Shown: piece after piece, positions 41,028 to 50,224 of the stretch | Layout: the number at the start of each line of letters is the position of its first letter | Position numbering within the stretch: position 1 is the stretch's first letter | Source of the DNA: Streptomyces sp. HM190 | Lineage (GTDB): Bacteria; Actinomycetota; Actinomycetes; Streptomycetales; Streptomycetaceae | Assembly (NCBI RefSeq): GCF_009857135.1 | Contig: NZ_CP047318.1 | Location: 1,674,001 to 1,738,000 of the forward strand | Length of the DNA: 64,000 bases | Direction of reading: 5' to 3' | Notes under the pieces: generated by a model | Told to the model about the DNA's origin: nothing | Database searches by the model: none | What the model saw: only the letters and a program-made list of their open reading frames with translations | Made by a program: the position numbers and the translations under genes

Positions 41028-42626
41028 ATGTCCCCGCGTACGAACGACAACGCGTCGCAGGACGGACGTCCGCGCCCCGACGAGGGGGCTCCCGAGGCCG
41101 ACGGGCACGAGAGCGTCGAATCCGCCGCGGAGTCCGGTGCCCGGTCCGGTACCGCGAGCGGTGCGGAGTCCGCGAGCGCGTCGCATGCCGCGAGCGGTGC
41201 GGAGTCCGCCGGCACGACGCATGCCGTGTCCGCCGCCGAGTCCGGCGCCGGGTCGGCTGCCGGTTCCGGCGGCATGGCGCCGGTCCGTGAGCCCGTTCGT
41301 GAGCCCGCCCGGGGGCGGCTGCTGCGGCTCACGGCGTGCGCGGCCGCGCTGGCCGTCGCGTTCACCGGGTTCGCCGTCGCGCTGGGCGCCCGGGACGACG
41401 ACCGTACGGTGGCTCTCTCCTCCTCGGCGGGGCTCCCGGCGGCACAGCTCGCCGGCGGGGACCTCGACACGTCCGTCAAGGCGTTGCAGGCCCATCTCAA
41501 GGCGCAGCCGAAGGACTTCGGTTCCTGGTCGACGCTCGGCCTCGCCTATGTGGAGCAGGCCCGCACCAAGGGCGACCCCTCCCGCTACCCGCAGGCCGAG
41601 AAGGCCCTGAACCGTTCCCTGAAGCTGCGCCCGGACAACGACCCGGCGCTGGCCGGTCTCGCCGCGCTCGCCGCGGCCCGGCACGAGTTCGAGGACGCAC
41701 TGCGCTACGCGGACCGGGCGCTGAAGGAGAACCCGTACAGCGAGCGGGCGTTGTGCAGCCGGATCGATGCCCTCGTCGAACTGGGACGCTACGACGAGGC
41801 GTTGAAGGCGGCGAAGCTCGCCGACACCCGCCGCCCCGGCATCCCCGTGTTCACCCGCTACGCCTATGTGCACGAGCTGCGCGGCGACGTGCGGACCGCC
41901 CGCCGCGTCCTGCGGCAGGCGCTCGACTCGGCCGTGACGCGGGGCGACATCGCCTACGTGGCCACCCAGCTCGGCCAGCTCGCCTGGAAGCAGGGCGACG
42001 TCAGGACGGCGCTCGACCACTACGCGCGCGCCCTGGGCGCCGACGACACCTACCTGCCCGCGCTGGAGGGCCGCGCCCGCGCCCAGGCCGCGAGCGGCGA
42101 CACCACCGGCGCCGTCCGCGGACTCGAACAGGTCGTGTCCGCCTACCCGTTGCCGGGCCCGCTGGTCCTGCTGGGCGAGCTGTACGAGCAGAAGGGCGAC
42201 ACGTCGGCGGCCCGCGAGCAGTACGCGCTGGTGAACGCCTACACCGCGATCGCCCGCGCCAACGGCGTCAACGCCGACCTGGACACGGCGCTCGCCGCCG
42301 CCGACCACGGTGACCGGAAGGCGGCCCTGCGCGCGGCCGAGGCCGAGTGGAAGCGCCGTGAGACGGTCCACACGGCGGACGCCCTCGCCTGGGCGCTGCA
42401 CGTCAACGGCCGCGACGAGGAGGCCCTGCCGTACGCCAGGCGGGCCACCGCTCCCGGCTACGAGGACGCCACGTTCCTGTACCACCGCGGGATGGTCGAG
42501 TACGGCGCCGGCGAGAAGAAGGCCGCGAGGGCCTCGCTCAGGGCGGCGCTCGATCTGAACCCCGGCTTCGCACCGCGCGGCGCCGCCGAGGCCCGTACGA
42601 CCCTGAAGGCTCTGGAGGCCAAGTGA
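41028..42626 (+). CDS. membrane-anchored tetratricopeptide repeat protein
   Basis: 532 aa from ATG 41028. Residues 1-95 are a hydrophilic Ser/Ala/Gly/Glu-rich segment of loose repeats (SAAESG, ASGAES), then one transmembrane helix (about 98-120). Residues 145-520 contain TPR units, for example SWSTLGLAYVEQARTKGDPS, ALAAARHEFEDALRYADRAL and GMVEYGAGEKKAARASLRAA. The TPR part should face outside the membrane. Its stop overlaps the GTG of the NicO gene by four bases, so the two proteins are made together. Confidence 0.88.
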   Translation: MSPRTNDNASQDGRPRPDEGAPEADGHESVESAAESGARSGTASGAESASASHAASGAESAGTTHAVSAAESGAGSAAGSGGMAPVREPVREPARGRLLRLTACAAALAVAFTGFAVALGARDDDRTVALSSSAGLPAAQLAGGDLDTSVKALQAHLKAQPKDFGSWSTLGLAYVEQARTKGDPSRYPQAEKALNRSLKLRPDNDPALAGLAALAAARHEFEDALRYADRALKENPYSERALCSRIDALVELGRYDEALKAAKLADTRRPGIPVFTRYAYVHELRGDVRTARRVLRQALDSAVTRGDIAYVATQLGQLAWKQGDVRTALDHYARALGADDTYLPALEGRARAQAASGDTTGAVRGLEQVVSAYPLPGPLVLLGELYEQKGDTSAAREQYALVNAYTAIARANGVNADLDTALAAADHGDRKAALRAAEAEWKRRETVHTADALAWALHVNGRDEEALPYARRATAPGYEDATFLYHRGMVEYGAGEKKAARASLRAALDLNPGFAPRGAAEARTTLKALEAK

Positions 42627-44395
42627 TCGCCCCTCGGCGCCTGTTCGCCTCCTGCGCGGCGGTCCTCACCGCCGCCTGCGCCCTGGTGCTCGTGCCCAGC
42701 GGGACCGCGAGCGCGCACCCGCTCGGCAACTTCACCGTCAACCGGTACGACGGGCTGGTCGCCGCACCGGGACAGCTCGGGATCCACCATGTGGAGGACC
42801 TGGCGGAGATCCCCGCCACCCAGGCCGGCCCCGCCATCGAGCGGCAGGGCAGGGCGGGGTGGGCCCGCGAGCGGTGCGCGACGGCCGCCGGGGACACCGA
42901 GGTGACCGTCGACGGCCGGACCGTCGAGGTGACCGTCGTATCGAGCCGGGCCCAGGAGCGGCCGGGCCAGGCCGGGCTGAAGACGCTGCGTGTGGAGTGC
43001 CGGCTGCGGGCCCCCCTGCCGGACCGGGCCGTCGACGTGCGCTTCCACGCCGCCGTGGACTCCGGCCCCGGCTGGCGCGAGGTCACCGCCCAGGGCGACC
43101 GGATGACCCTGACCGGGTCGGACGTGCCGGAGGAGTCGGTGTCGGACCGGCTCACCGACTACCCCCAGGAACTGCTCCAGTCCCCCGAGGACACCGCCGT
43201 CGCGTCTCTCCAGGTGCGGCCCGGCGGTCCCGCGCTGGCGCAGCGCGAGGGCGACGCACCGGGGGCCTCGATCCTCCCGCGCGGGGCGGACCGCTGGACC
43301 CGGGCCCTGGACGACCTGGTCTCCAGCCACGACCTCACCCTCGGCTTCGGCGCGCTGGCCTTCGGCATCGCCCTGTTCCTCGGCGCGATGCACGCGCTCG
43401 CGCCGGGCCACGGCAAGACGCTCATGGCCGCGACCGCCGCCGCCCGCGACCGGGCCCGGATGCGCGACGTGCTCCCCATGGCCGCGTCGGTGACGATCAC
43501 CCACACGCTGGGCGTGGTCGCCCTCGGCCTCCTGGTCCTCGCCGGTTCCGCCGCGGCCCCGTCCGTCATCACCTGGCTCGGCATCGCGAGCGGCCTCCTC
43601 GTGATGACGGCGGGCGTGACCCTGGCCCGCCGCGCCTGGCTGAACCGCAGACTCGCGCTGACGCCGGGGCACACACACGGCCACGATCACGACCACACGC
43701 ACGGCCACGATCACGGCCACGGCCACACCCATGGGCACGGACACGGACACGGGCACCACAGCCACGACCACGGCCACGGAGGCGGGCACTCCCCCACGCA
43801 CCACCACGCGGCCGAGCCCGAGCCCCGGAAGCAACTCGCCCTCGCCCACGCGCACCCACGCGCGCACGGGGAAGCCCACACCCACGACCACGGACACCGC
43901 CACGCACCCGGTCACGAGCACGCACACGACGGTGCCCACACCCACCCGCACGACCACGACCACGACCACACCCCCGCCCCCAAGCGCTCGCTCCTCGGCG
44001 GTGGTCTGACCCACACCCACGGTGGTGTCACCCACACCCACCCCACCGCCCCCACCCTGCGCGGCACGATCCTGCTCGGTTTCGCGGGCGGCATGGTGCC
44101 GAGCCCTTCCGCGGTGGTCGTGCTGGTCGGCGCGGCGGCGCTGGGCAAGGCGTGGTTCGGGTTGCTGCTGGTGCTGGCGTACGGCATCGGTCTGGCGCTC
44201 ACGCTGACCGCGGCCGGGTACGCCGTGGTGAAGGCGGGCGGCTGGGCGGCGCGGGTGCTGGACAGGGGCCAGGGCCGGCTCGGCGGTCCCACCGCGGCGC
44301 TGGTCCGCCGCACCGTCCCGCTGGCGTCGGCGCTGCTGGTCGTCGTCCTGGGCGCGGCTCTGGTGTTCAAGGGGGCGGCATCCGCGTTCCTCTGA
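42623..44395 (+). CDS. NicO-type nickel/cobalt transporter with His-rich loop
   Basis: 590 aa from GTG 42623. A signal peptide and an extracellular domain (starting HPLGNFTVNRYDGLV) precede the permease. FLGAMHALAPGHGKTLMAAT carries the HAxxPGHGK metal motif of the NicO/RcnA family. Residues about 346-456 are an extraordinary loop of alternating His with Gly/Asp/Thr, a metal-binding region, and the last helices follow (GMVPSPSAVVVLVGAAALGK). Direction of transport is not certain; RcnA is an exporter. It is translationally coupled to the TPR gene. Confidence 0.9.
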   Translation: MIAPRRLFASCAAVLTAACALVLVPSGTASAHPLGNFTVNRYDGLVAAPGQLGIHHVEDLAEIPATQAGPAIERQGRAGWARERCATAAGDTEVTVDGRTVEVTVVSSRAQERPGQAGLKTLRVECRLRAPLPDRAVDVRFHAAVDSGPGWREVTAQGDRMTLTGSDVPEESVSDRLTDYPQELLQSPEDTAVASLQVRPGGPALAQREGDAPGASILPRGADRWTRALDDLVSSHDLTLGFGALAFGIALFLGAMHALAPGHGKTLMAATAAARDRARMRDVLPMAASVTITHTLGVVALGLLVLAGSAAAPSVITWLGIASGLLVMTAGVTLARRAWLNRRLALTPGHTHGHDHDHTHGHDHGHGHTHGHGHGHGHHSHDHGHGGGHSPTHHHAAEPEPRKQLALAHAHPRAHGEAHTHDHGHRHAPGHEHAHDGAHTHPHDHDHDHTPAPKRSLLGGGLTHTHGGVTHTHPTAPTLRGTILLGFAGGMVPSPSAVVVLVGAAALGKAWFGLLLVLAYGIGLALTLTAAGYAVVKAGGWAARVLDRGQGRLGGPTAALVRRTVPLASALLVVVLGAALVFKGAASAFL

Positions 44396-44455
44396 GCTAC
44401 TTTTGGGGAGAAATCGCACGGAGTGCAGACGTCGCGCGGTGGCGAACGATGGGGG

Positions 44456-46168
44456 ATGTCCGTGTCCGAAGTACCGGGCAGTGAACGTGTGATCGCGGGC
44501 CGCTACCGCCTGCTGACCCCGCTCGGCCAGGGCGGCATGGGGACGGTGTGGCGGGCCCGTGACGAGGTCCTGCACCGCGAGGTCGCGGTCAAGGAGGTGC
44601 GGGCCCCGGCCGGAATCCCGACGTCCGACGTCGAGCGGATGTACGCCCGGCTGGAGCGGGAGGCGTGGGCGGCCGCGCGGGTCGCCAACCGCAACGTGGT
44701 CACGGTGTACGACGTGGCCCTGGAGGACGGCCGCCCCTGGATCGTGATGGAGCTGGTGCGCGGCCTGTCGCTCGCCGATCTCCTGGACGCCGAGGGCCCG
44801 CTCACCCCGCAGCGCACCGCGCAGATCGGCGCCGAGGTGCTGGCCGCGCTGCGCGCCGCGCACGAGGCGGGGGTCCTGCACCGGGACGTCAAACCGGCCA
44901 ACGTGCTGATGTCCAACGACGGTCGTGTGGTCCTCACCGACTTCGGCATCGCCACCGTGGAGGGCAGTTCCGCGCTGACGATGACCGGCGAGGTGATCGG
45001 CTCGCCGGAGTTCCTCGCCCCCGAGCGGGCGCTCGGCCGGACGCCGGGGCCCGAGTCGGACCTCTGGTCGCTGGGCGTGCTGCTGTACGCCGCGGTCGAG
45101 GGCAACTCCCCCTTCCGGCAGGACACTCCGCTGAGCACGCTGCGGGCGGTCGTCGACGAGGAGTTGCCGCCGCCGCGCCGGGCGGGCCCGCTGGCGCCGG
45201 TGATCGAGGGGCTGCTGCGCAAGGACCCGGCGGAGCGCATGCCGGCCGAGCGGGCCGAGCGGGACCTGCGGATCATCGGCGCGGGGGGCACCCCCTCCGG
45301 GGCCGACACGGTCGGGGCGGCCCCCTACGCCCCGACGGTGACCACGTCCCCGGCGGCGGACGGACGGACCCGGCGGGAGACGGCGGGGTTCGGGGCCCCG
45401 CCGCCGTACACGGGCGGCGCGGCCGCGGCGACGGGCCCCTCGGCGGTGCCCGCCGGTGCGCAGGCCCGTGACCGGCGGTCCCTGGTGTTCCTGATCGCGG
45501 GCATCGCGGCGCTCGCCCTCGCCGTCGCGGGACTCACGTACGCCTGGGCCAACCGGGACGACGGCGGGGCCGACGGCAACACCACCACCGGGGCGGCCAC
45601 CTCGGGGGACGACCAGGGGCGGGCGAGCGGCGGCGGGACGTCCGGGGAGCCGAGCGACGAGCCCACCACCGAGGACGAGGGGACCTCGGACACACCGGAC
45701 GACAGGCCGACGACCAGCCGGCCGCCGGCCCAGTCCGTGAAGGTGGTGGTCGCGGGCGAGGCCACCCACTACACGGGGGCCTGTCCGCCGTCCGAGAGCG
45801 ACGCCCCGCGCTTCACGGCGACGTTCACGGTGGGCCGGGTGCCCGTGGAGGTCGAGTACCGCTGGGTGACCGCGAGCAGCAAGGCGCCGGACACCGAGTG
45901 GAAGACGCTGTCGTTCCCGGAGGGCGGCGGGAGGACCGAGCAGGACCGGATCGTCGTCACGACGTACGCGGCGGACACGACGTACGAGGACGAGATCAGC
46001 GTCGAGGTGCGCGGACCGGTGCGGACGAAGTCCAACTCCGTGGCGTTCTCCGTGACGTGCGAGGGCGAGCCCCCGGCCACGGGCGGCACCCCCTCGGTTT
46101 CGGGGGACCCCGGCGGCTCGGGCGACGGGGCCGGGGCCCCCGGCAGCGGGGTGGAGCCGGGGGCGTAG
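44456..46168 (+). CDS. transmembrane Ser/Thr protein kinase with extracellular Ig-like domain
   Basis: The ATG at 44456 gives 570 aa. Kinase motifs are complete: GQGGMG (24-29), VAVKEV with the catalytic Lys, HRDVKPAN (about 141) and DFG (about 161), with an activation loop ending SPEFLAPE. A Pro/Thr-rich linker leads to one transmembrane helix (about 342-364), an acidic spacer, and a beta-rich extracellular domain with two Cys (GACPP and SVTCEG). This sensor is not a PASTA domain. It follows the NicO gene by 60 bp. Confidence 0.93.
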   Translation: MSVSEVPGSERVIAGRYRLLTPLGQGGMGTVWRARDEVLHREVAVKEVRAPAGIPTSDVERMYARLEREAWAAARVANRNVVTVYDVALEDGRPWIVMELVRGLSLADLLDAEGPLTPQRTAQIGAEVLAALRAAHEAGVLHRDVKPANVLMSNDGRVVLTDFGIATVEGSSALTMTGEVIGSPEFLAPERALGRTPGPESDLWSLGVLLYAAVEGNSPFRQDTPLSTLRAVVDEELPPPRRAGPLAPVIEGLLRKDPAERMPAERAERDLRIIGAGGTPSGADTVGAAPYAPTVTTSPAADGRTRRETAGFGAPPPYTGGAAAATGPSAVPAGAQARDRRSLVFLIAGIAALALAVAGLTYAWANRDDGGADGNTTTGAATSGDDQGRASGGGTSGEPSDEPTTEDEGTSDTPDDRPTTSRPPAQSVKVVVAGEATHYTGACPPSESDAPRFTATFTVGRVPVEVEYRWVTASSKAPDTEWKTLSFPEGGGRTEQDRIVVTTYAADTTYEDEISVEVRGPVRTKSNSVAFSVTCEGEPPATGGTPSVSGDPGGSGDGAGAPGSGVEPGA

Positions 46169-46212
46169 CGCCCGGCGTGCGGATCACGGCCCGGCCCGGA
46201 CGTGGGACCGGG

Positions 46213-46257
46213 CCCGACCGGGCCGGCCCCGGGGAGCGGGGGGCCGGGCCGGTCGGG
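46213..46257. terminator. large hairpin between convergent kinase and lipase genes
   Basis: 46213-46230 pairs with 46240-46257 over 18 bp with one mismatch and a 9-nt loop. It lies between the stop codons of the kinase and lipase genes and should terminate both. Just beyond it, TGCAGGACA is repeated in tandem near 46269-46290. Confidence 0.75.
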
Positions 46258-46344
46258 CGTGCTCAGGGCGTGCAGGACATGCAGGACATGCAGTACCGGC
46301 TCAGGACGTGCTCAGGGCCTGTCCGTGCGGGCCGTCGGCCGGTG

Positions 46345-47151
46345 TCAGGCCGCGTTCCTGAACACCGGCAGGTAGCCGCCAGACTGCCCCGCGGCCTTCG
46401 GGTGGTACGAGTCGCTGATGTTCAGCAGGTTGAGGCTGTTCAACCAGGGGTCGCCGGAGCACAGTTCGTGCCCGGTGAAGGCGGAGCGGACGTCGCCGAA
46501 GGTGAATCCGTGGTCGGCGGCGCGCTTGGCGACCGCGGTGTTGAGGTAGTCGGCCGCGTTGTTGATGGCGGAGCGCTTCGTCTGGGACAGCCCGGGGCAG
46601 GTGCCGCCCAACTGGTAGAAGCGGGGGTAGCCGAGCACCACCACGTGGGCGGCCGGCGCCTTGGCGCGGATGGCCGAGTACACCTTGTCGAGCTGGGCGG
46701 GCAGCGTCGAGTCGACGTACGCCTTGGCCGTGTTGATCCGGGATAGGCAGGAGCTGTCGGACTGGAGCACGCACGTGGTCATCACGTCGGCGAACCCGGC
46801 GTCGTTGCCGCCGACGGAGAGGGACACGAGCCCGGTTCCGGCGCCCAGCGGGCCGAGCTGACTCGCCAGAACATCACCCGTACGGGCGCCGGAGCAGGCC
46901 GTGAAGTCGAAGGAGGAGGGGGAGTTGGCGGCGGCCCAGAGGTAGGGGTAGGCCTTCGTGCTGCGCTTGCAGTCGCCGCTGGAGGAGATGTAGCTCCCGG
47001 CGCCGACACCGGAGGAGTAGGAGTCGCCGAGGGCCACATAGCCGGTGGCGGCGGCCTGTTCGGACGTCTGGGCAGCCGCGGTCCCGGTCAGGGTGGCGGC
47101 GAGGGCGAGGAGGAGCGAGGTCGTGAAGACCGCGAATCGGGAACGTCTCAT
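46345..47151 (-). CDS. secreted SGNH/GDSL lipase-esterase
   Basis: 268 aa from ATG 47151 with GGGAGG upstream. A signal peptide ends near TGTAAAQ. YVALGDSYSSGVGAG is block I with the nucleophile Ser, SVGGNDAGF is block III with the oxyanion Asn, and ISDSYHPKAAG holds the catalytic Asp and His. Six cysteines (GDCK, TACSG, TTCVL, SSCLS, GTCPG, ELCSG) can form three disulfides as in Streptomyces extracellular GDSL lipases. It closely resembles the S. rimosus type. Confidence 0.94.
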   Translation of the reverse strand: MRRSRFAVFTTSLLLALAATLTGTAAAQTSEQAAATGYVALGDSYSSGVGAGSYISSSGDCKRSTKAYPYLWAAANSPSSFDFTACSGARTGDVLASQLGPLGAGTGLVSLSVGGNDAGFADVMTTCVLQSDSSCLSRINTAKAYVDSTLPAQLDKVYSAIRAKAPAAHVVVLGYPRFYQLGGTCPGLSQTKRSAINNAADYLNTAVAKRAADHGFTFGDVRSAFTGHELCSGDPWLNSLNLLNISDSYHPKAAGQSGGYLPVFRNAA

Positions 47152-47503
47152 GGAACCTCCCTTTAGCAGGATCTCTGTGTCAACCGTCGTAGCAACTACG
47201 CGGGTTGAACGGAAGTGTTCATGTCAATACTTTCGGGTCCCAACCGCCCCGAAGCCACCTCGTTCAACTCCCGTTGAATCGCGTACGTCTGGCATACGCA
47301 TGACAAGACCCCAACCCCCTTGTGCCGCGCTTGCGCATCCGGCGACCGGAGGCCACGGGCCGCGGGCCGGCGACCCCCGCCGCCGCATCCGCGCCGGCCT
47401 CCCGCACGAGCGCGTGCCGTCGGGTTCCGCGTCTTGACTGCCCCGCGCCCGCTGAGCGACATTGAAGCCCGGCATCCGGCGCTTCGGGGGGCAAAGTCGC
47501 CAC
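47152..47503. promoter_or_regulatory. lipase regulatory region with paired GTTGA half-sites
   Basis: TCAACCGTCGTAG (47180-47192) and CTACGCGGGTTGA (47196-47208) form arms matching at 11 of 13 positions around CAA, 29-57 bp before the lipase start. A second inverted repeat, TTCAAC/GTTGAA, lies at 47263-47278. TTGACA on the minus strand near 47221-47226 may be a -35. The right part towards 47503 is GC-rich and shows no gene. Confidence 0.5.
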
Positions 47504-47893
47504 ATGCAGACCTTGAGTACCAAGCCATCCCTGTCCGACAGCGGCGGGCCACTGCTCGCGGGCGTGGCCACGGCCGTGGCGGGGACCGGCGCGGTGCTCG
47601 CGTTCGCCGACGCGGACTCGGTCCTGCGCGGCCCGTTCACGCTGTTCTTCCTCCTCGTCGCACCCGGGGCCGCCATCGGGGCCGGGCTGCGCGGACTGGA
47701 GCCCTTCGGCCGCGTCGTGGCCTCCGTCGCGGGTGCGATCGCGGTGAACCTCCTCGTCGCCCAGGCCATGATCGCCACCCACTCCTGGTCGGTGTCCGGC
47801 GGGATCGCGGCCGTGACCGTGATCAGCTCGCTCGTTCTCCTGCTGAGCCTGGTACGGCGCGTGCGCGGCCGTACGGAGAGAAGACGGACCTGA
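47504..47893 (+). CDS. small four-helix membrane protein of polysaccharide locus
   Basis: 129 aa from ATG 47504, with about four hydrophobic segments (LLAGVATAVAGTGAVLAFAD, FTLFFLLVAPGAAIGAGLRG, VVASVAGAIAVNLLVAQAMI, IAAVTVISSLVLLLSLV) and a basic tail. No named domain is apparent. It ends 3 bp before the BioF2-like acyltransferase gene, so the two form an operon at the left edge of the exopolysaccharide region. Confidence 0.78.
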   Translation: MQTLSTKPSLSDSGGPLLAGVATAVAGTGAVLAFADADSVLRGPFTLFFLLVAPGAAIGAGLRGLEPFGRVVASVAGAIAVNLLVAQAMIATHSWSVSGGIAAVTVISSLVLLLSLVRRVRGRTERRRT

Positions 47894-47896
47894 GAC

Positions 47897-48991
47897 GTGG
47901 ACATCAGCGTGTACCGCCCAGGCGAACTGAGCGGCGCCGACCGGGCGGCGTGGACCGCCCTGCAGTCGAAGGCGCACCTCCACGGCGCGCCCGAGCTGGC
48001 GAACCCGTTCCTGTCCCCCGAGTTCGCCCTCGCCGTCGGCCGGTGCCGGCGCGGGGTGCGGATCGCGGTCCTGCGCGAGGGCGGCGAGCCGGCGGCGTTC
48101 TTCCCGTTCCAGAGAACGGCCGTCGGGGTGGGCCGGGCCGTCGGCCTGGGGCTGTCCGACTGCCAGGGCGTCGTCCACCGCCCCGGATTCACCTGGGACG
48201 CCGAGGCGCTGCTGCGGGCCTGCGGACTCGCCGTCTGGGAGTTCGACCACCTGGCGGAGGGCCAGACGCCGTTCGCGGACCACGTCACCGGGACCTTCCC
48301 GTCACCGGTCATGGACCTCGACGAGGGGTACGAGGCCTATCTGGGCCGACTGCGGGCCGGCTCACCGAAGTTCGTCCGCTCGACGCTCGCCAAGGAGCGC
48401 AGGCTCGGCCGCGCGGTGCGCGAGGTCCGCTATGTGCACGACGAGCGCGACCCCGGGATCCTGCGCACCCTGATGGCCTGGAAGTCCGCCCAGTACCGCA
48501 GGACCGGGCGCAGCGACCGCTTCGCCCACCCGTGGATCATCCGGCTCGTGCGGCAGCTGTTCCACACCCGCTCCGACTCCTTCGCCGGCCAGCTGTCCGT
48601 GCTGTACGCGGACGGCAAGCCGGTCGCGGCCCATTTCGGACTCCGCTCCGAGCGGGTGCTGACCTGCTGGTTCCCGGCGTACGACCCGGCGTTCGCGAGG
48701 TTCTCGCCCGGACTGCTGCTGCATCTGCACATGGCGGAGGAGGGCGCCGCGGACGGGATCGCCTACCTGGATCTCGGCCGGGGCCAGAAGCAGTACAAGG
48801 ACTCCCTCAAGACACGGGAGATCTCCGTGTCCGAGGGGTGGGTCACCCGGCGCCACCCCGTGGCGCTCGGGCACCGGGCCCGTCGCGCACCCGTCCGGGC
48901 GCTGCGGAACGCCGTGCTGGCCAGGCCGGAGCTGTTCGCGTCGGCGGACAGGGCGTTGAAGCGGATGGGAAAAATCCGTTCAGGAACGTAA
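47897..48991 (+). CDS. BioF2/FemAB-like GNAT acyltransferase (polysaccharide modification)
   Basis: 364 aa from GTG 47897. The fold has two GNAT-like halves as in CelD/BcsL and FemAB proteins: PFLSPEFALAVGRCRRGVRI and VAVLREGGEP-type blocks, then KSAQYRRTGRSDRFAHPWII and QLSVLYADGKPVAAHFGLRS, ending IAYLDLGRGQKQYKDSLKT. Relatives work in cellulose or exopolysaccharide synthesis, probably acylating the glycan. It fits the glycosyltransferases and flippase that follow. Confidence 0.85.
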   Translation: MDISVYRPGELSGADRAAWTALQSKAHLHGAPELANPFLSPEFALAVGRCRRGVRIAVLREGGEPAAFFPFQRTAVGVGRAVGLGLSDCQGVVHRPGFTWDAEALLRACGLAVWEFDHLAEGQTPFADHVTGTFPSPVMDLDEGYEAYLGRLRAGSPKFVRSTLAKERRLGRAVREVRYVHDERDPGILRTLMAWKSAQYRRTGRSDRFAHPWIIRLVRQLFHTRSDSFAGQLSVLYADGKPVAAHFGLRSERVLTCWFPAYDPAFARFSPGLLLHLHMAEEGAADGIAYLDLGRGQKQYKDSLKTREISVSEGWVTRRHPVALGHRARRAPVRALRNAVLARPELFASADRALKRMGKIRSGT

Positions 48992-49378
48992 GTAACGGAC
49001 ACAACAACCAAAAAGTGAGGGCTCGCAGTAGGTCTTGCCATACCGGCTCAATCATCAATACCGTCTTACATCCACCCGCATCGGTCCGTCGACAGTGGTC
49101 CCAAGGGGAGGGCTCGAGGGGCGTGACGGTCCCGGCGCGGGGCGCGGTAGGGGGGTGCCGTGCTCGGTGACCGCACCGGTCGCCGAGTCGTGCCGCGCGA
49201 CCGACTGCCGAGTCGCGACAGTCGGCCGGCTTCACCAGCTCACCCTGTCATGCATGCACCAAGGGGTCGATACGGAGATCGATGTCGCGTGCCGTGGGTG
49301 AGAACCCCCCTTTCGAACCGGACACACAGCCGGACCGCCCAGGGGCGGGCGGTCCACCGGACGAGAGGGACCAGACTC
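48992..49378 (+). promoter_or_regulatory. 387-bp leader of the glycosyltransferase operon
   Basis: The first 100 bp (48990-49085) are AT-rich and likely hold the promoter. Further on, CCGACTG (49201-49207) and CAGTCGG (49219-49225) are perfect 7-bp arms, and CGCCGAGTCG-type phrases recur near 49181 and 49207. The length of the leader and its structure could mean post-transcriptional control. I cannot match it to a known riboswitch class. Confidence 0.4.
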
Positions 49379-50224
49379 ATGAGCTCAGTTCTGCGCCCGG
49401 CGATATCCGATACCGACCCGGCCGAGGAGCCCGACGGGACCCGCGCGGTCGCCTCGGGCCGGTACCGGCCGGTCTCCACCCATCTGGCCATCGCTCCCCC
49501 CGTGAGCGTGGTCATCCCCGCCATGAACGAGGCGGAGAACCTCCCGTACGTCTTCAAGACACTGCCGGACTGGATCCACGAAGTGGTCCTCGTCGACGGC
49601 AACTCCACCGACGGCACCGTCGAGGTGGCCCGCGAGGTGTGGCCCGGCGTCAAGATCGTGCCGCAGCGCGGCAAGGGCAAGGGGGACGCCCTCATCACCG
49701 GGTTCGAGGCGTGCACCGGCGACATCATCGTGATGGTCGACGCGGACGGCTCGGCCGACGGCCACGAGATCCTGTCGTACGTCTCGGCCCTGGTCTCGGG
49801 CGCGGACTTCGCCAAGGGGTCGCGCTTCGCCAACGGCGGTGCCACCGACGACATGACGCTGATCCGCAAGGTCGGCAACTGGGCGCTGTGCACGGTCGTC
49901 AACCGCAAGTTCGGCGCCCGCTACACCGACCTCTGCTACGGCTACAACGCGTTCTGGCGGCACTGCCTGGACAAGATCGACCTCGACTGCACCGGGTTCG
50001 AGGTCGAGACCCTGATGAACATACGAGTCGTCAAGGCCGGTCTGCGGGTGCAGGAGATACCGAGCCACGAGTACCTCCGCATCCACGGCGCGAGCAATCT
50101 GCGGGCCGTGCGCGACGGGCTGCGCGTCCTGCGGGTGATCCTCAGGGAGCGCTCCAACCGGCGTGCGCTGCGGCGCCGTTCCCACGCCACGATGCCGGTC
50201 TCCGGCCGAGGAGAGTCGTCTTGA
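49379..50224 (+). CDS. GT2 glycosyltransferase, dolichyl-phosphate mannosyltransferase-like
   Basis: 281 aa from ATG 49379 (GAGGGA upstream). VSVVIPAMNEAENLPYVFKT, LVDGNSTDGTVEVAREVWPG and IIVMVDADGSADG (the DxD) are GT-A fold motifs. It has no transmembrane helix at the end, unlike polyprenyl-phosphate enzymes such as GtrB. It is the first gene of a coupled series: its TGA overlaps the TTG of the next gene. Confidence 0.93.
   Translation: MSSVLRPAISDTDPAEEPDGTRAVASGRYRPVSTHLAIAPPVSVVIPAMNEAENLPYVFKTLPDWIHEVVLVDGNSTDGTVEVAREVWPGVKIVPQRGKGKGDALITGFEACTGDIIVMVDADGSADGHEILSYVSALVSGADFAKGSRFANGGATDDMTLIRKVGNWALCTVVNRKFGARYTDLCYGYNAFWRHCLDKIDLDCTGFEVETLMNIRVVKAGLRVQEIPSHEYLRIHGASNLRAVRDGLRVLRVILRERSNRRALRRRSHATMPVSGRGESS

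Noticed and set aside
49035..49301. 88-codon ORF upstream of the first glycosyltransferase
   Set aside because: No ribosome-binding site, atypical composition and position in a regulatory leader.
48992..49378. ydaO-type c-di-AMP riboswitch
   Set aside because: The conserved riboswitch core sequences could not be found, so I only report a structured leader.
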